A DNA stretch of 6,301 nucleotides from Clostridia bacterium (GTDB lineage Bacteria > Bacillota > Clostridia > Christensenellales > Borkfalkiaceae). The notes under the pieces were generated by a model. That model was not told the DNA's origin. It ran no database searches and saw only the letters and a program-made list of their open reading frames with translations. The stretch's first letter is position 1, and each line of letters starts with the position of its first letter. Location of the stretch: assembly GCA_017616925.1 (NCBI GenBank), contig JAFZXG010000107.1, positions 1 to 6,301 on the forward strand, written 5' to 3'. Both the position numbers and the translations under genes were made by a program. Below, in pieces: positions 6,201 to 6,301 of this stretch.

Positions 6201-6301
6201 CAATGCGTAAAGAAGCGGGATTCAAAGTTACAGACAGAATAGCCGTAAACTTTACCACGGACGACCAAAGGGTAAAGACCGCGTTCGGCGGGAAGGACTT
6301 A
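3278..6301 (+). CDS. ileS: Isoleucyl-tRNA synthetase, type 2 (eukaryote-like), 3' end outside the window
   Basis: This class I synthetase joins isoleucine to tRNA-Ile in the cytoplasm and edits mischarged valine. The frame is open for 1008 codons to the window edge; the family is about 1030-1050 residues, so little is missing. Catalytic motifs are HIGH (55-58, in GKPHIGH), GWDTHGLP (84-91), DWGISRERYWG (448-458) and KMSKH (594-598). The CP1 editing domain shows the Thr-rich loop WTTTPWTLPSN (223-233) and HIAPVFGEDD ending near D330/D331. Cysteine pairs occur at C182/C185, C394/C397, C466/C469 and C505/C507, the last two probably a zinc knuckle. SNWYVRR (719-725) begins the anticodon-binding part conserved in Ile, Val and Leu enzymes. 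The PHIGH and KMSKHKGN forms point to the type 2 class rather than the common bacterial type 1. The ATG is preceded by GGAGAAGG (3265-3272). No frameshift is seen. Confidence 0.97.
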   Translation, partial: MYKKVDTSLNFLDREREVLKFWKDNGIIERNQERNAGAKEFTFYDGPPTANGKPHIGHILTRVIKDIIPRYRVMKGEHSIRKAGWDTHGLPVELEVEKSLGIDGKQEIENYGIEPFIKKCKESVWKYKTEWEKMSDRVGYWADMENPYVTYDDNYIESEWWALKTIWEKGLLYKGYKIVPYCPRCGTALSSHEVAQGYKDVKETSVFVAFKAAERENTYFLAWTTTPWTLPSNVALCMNPKETYAEIKTEDGTHFILAKALIDKYFENYETIEEKLGKDYEYEKYEPLFDFVKDEIDSKGEKAYFVTNADYVTMEDGTGIVHIAPVFGEDDHIVGDRYGLATVKLVDTAGKMDARCGKFAGLFVKDADKLIIADLKERKLLFKTMEFTHSYPFCWRCDTPLIYYPRESWFIKMTAVKDKLLAANDSINWMPETIKKGRMGNFLENVIDWGISRERYWGTPLPVWVCNKCGKVHVIGSKKELKELCRLDHDVELHRPYIDECTFGCECGGTFVREKDVIDCWFDSGSMPFAQHHYPFENKELFETHFPADFISEAIDQTRGWFYTLLAVSTLLFGKAPFRNCIVLGHVNDKNGIKMSKHKGNVVDPWSVLDKQGADAVRWYFYTGSAPWLPSRFYEEAVSEAQRKFMGTLWNTYAFFVLYADIDEYDPSEYALKDCKLTLMDRWVLSKLNTVIKEVDEGLARYDIYGSAKALQDFTDELSNWYVRRGRERYWGSDMDDDKIAAYTTLYTVLTAVAKLSAPFTPFMAESIYQNLVPNFYKDAPISVHLCDFPKVDEKMIDRELEDGMQNVLDIVNLGRACRNASNIKNRQPLSKVFVCSERKTVLTEGLLAIAKDELNVKEVEYLKDAARFVSYKIKPQLKTLGPKYGAKLGLVKEFLDTCNAAEVVSTVKSGKTYTTNYKGADFEFTLDDLLISTESAEGFVAASDFGLTVVLDTAVTEELYLEGIERELISKIQSMRKEAGFKVTDRIAVNFTTDDQRVKTAFGGKDL

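Overview
The window looks like a chromosomal segment of a Clostridia-type member of the Bacillota, probably uncultured and gut-associated. The evidence is a one-piece tmRNA with clostridial 3' features, a long Alu-domain-containing SRP RNA, a type 2 isoleucyl-tRNA synthetase, sigma-A type promoters with 17-bp spacers, and G-rich Shine-Dalgarno sites. The genus cannot be fixed from sequence alone.

Layout from left to right. Positions 1-343 are the tmRNA gene (ssrA), lacking only its 5' end. The tag reading frame and the three downstream pseudoknots can all be traced. A terminator follows, then a ~160-bp hairpin-rich insert (344-506) that ends in a second copy of the tmRNA 3' end (507-527). A leftward gene for an M55-family D-aminopeptidase (DppA-like, 561-1376) comes next. 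Beyond its promoter lies a third, longer and mutated copy of the tmRNA 3' end (1466-1530), followed by a terminator and two more hairpins. Positions 1703-2812 encode a rightward multi-pass membrane acyltransferase (Acyltransferase_3 family). A perfect palindrome terminates transcription from both sides between this gene and the leftward large SRP RNA (2868-3132). The SRP RNA is divergent from ileS, which starts at 3278 and runs off the right edge after 1008 codons.

The theme is housekeeping translation and protein targeting: ribosome rescue, SRP, and Ile-tRNA charging. Two accessory genes are interposed, a cytoplasmic peptidase and a surface acyltransferase. The most interesting signal is the triplicated tmRNA 3' end. 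It makes the ssrA-to-1530 interval look like an accretion site of integrative elements, with the M55 gene sitting between two copies. No integrase gene is present, so this is either a remnant or a set of small non-autonomous elements. Apart from that, no new multi-gene system is visible.
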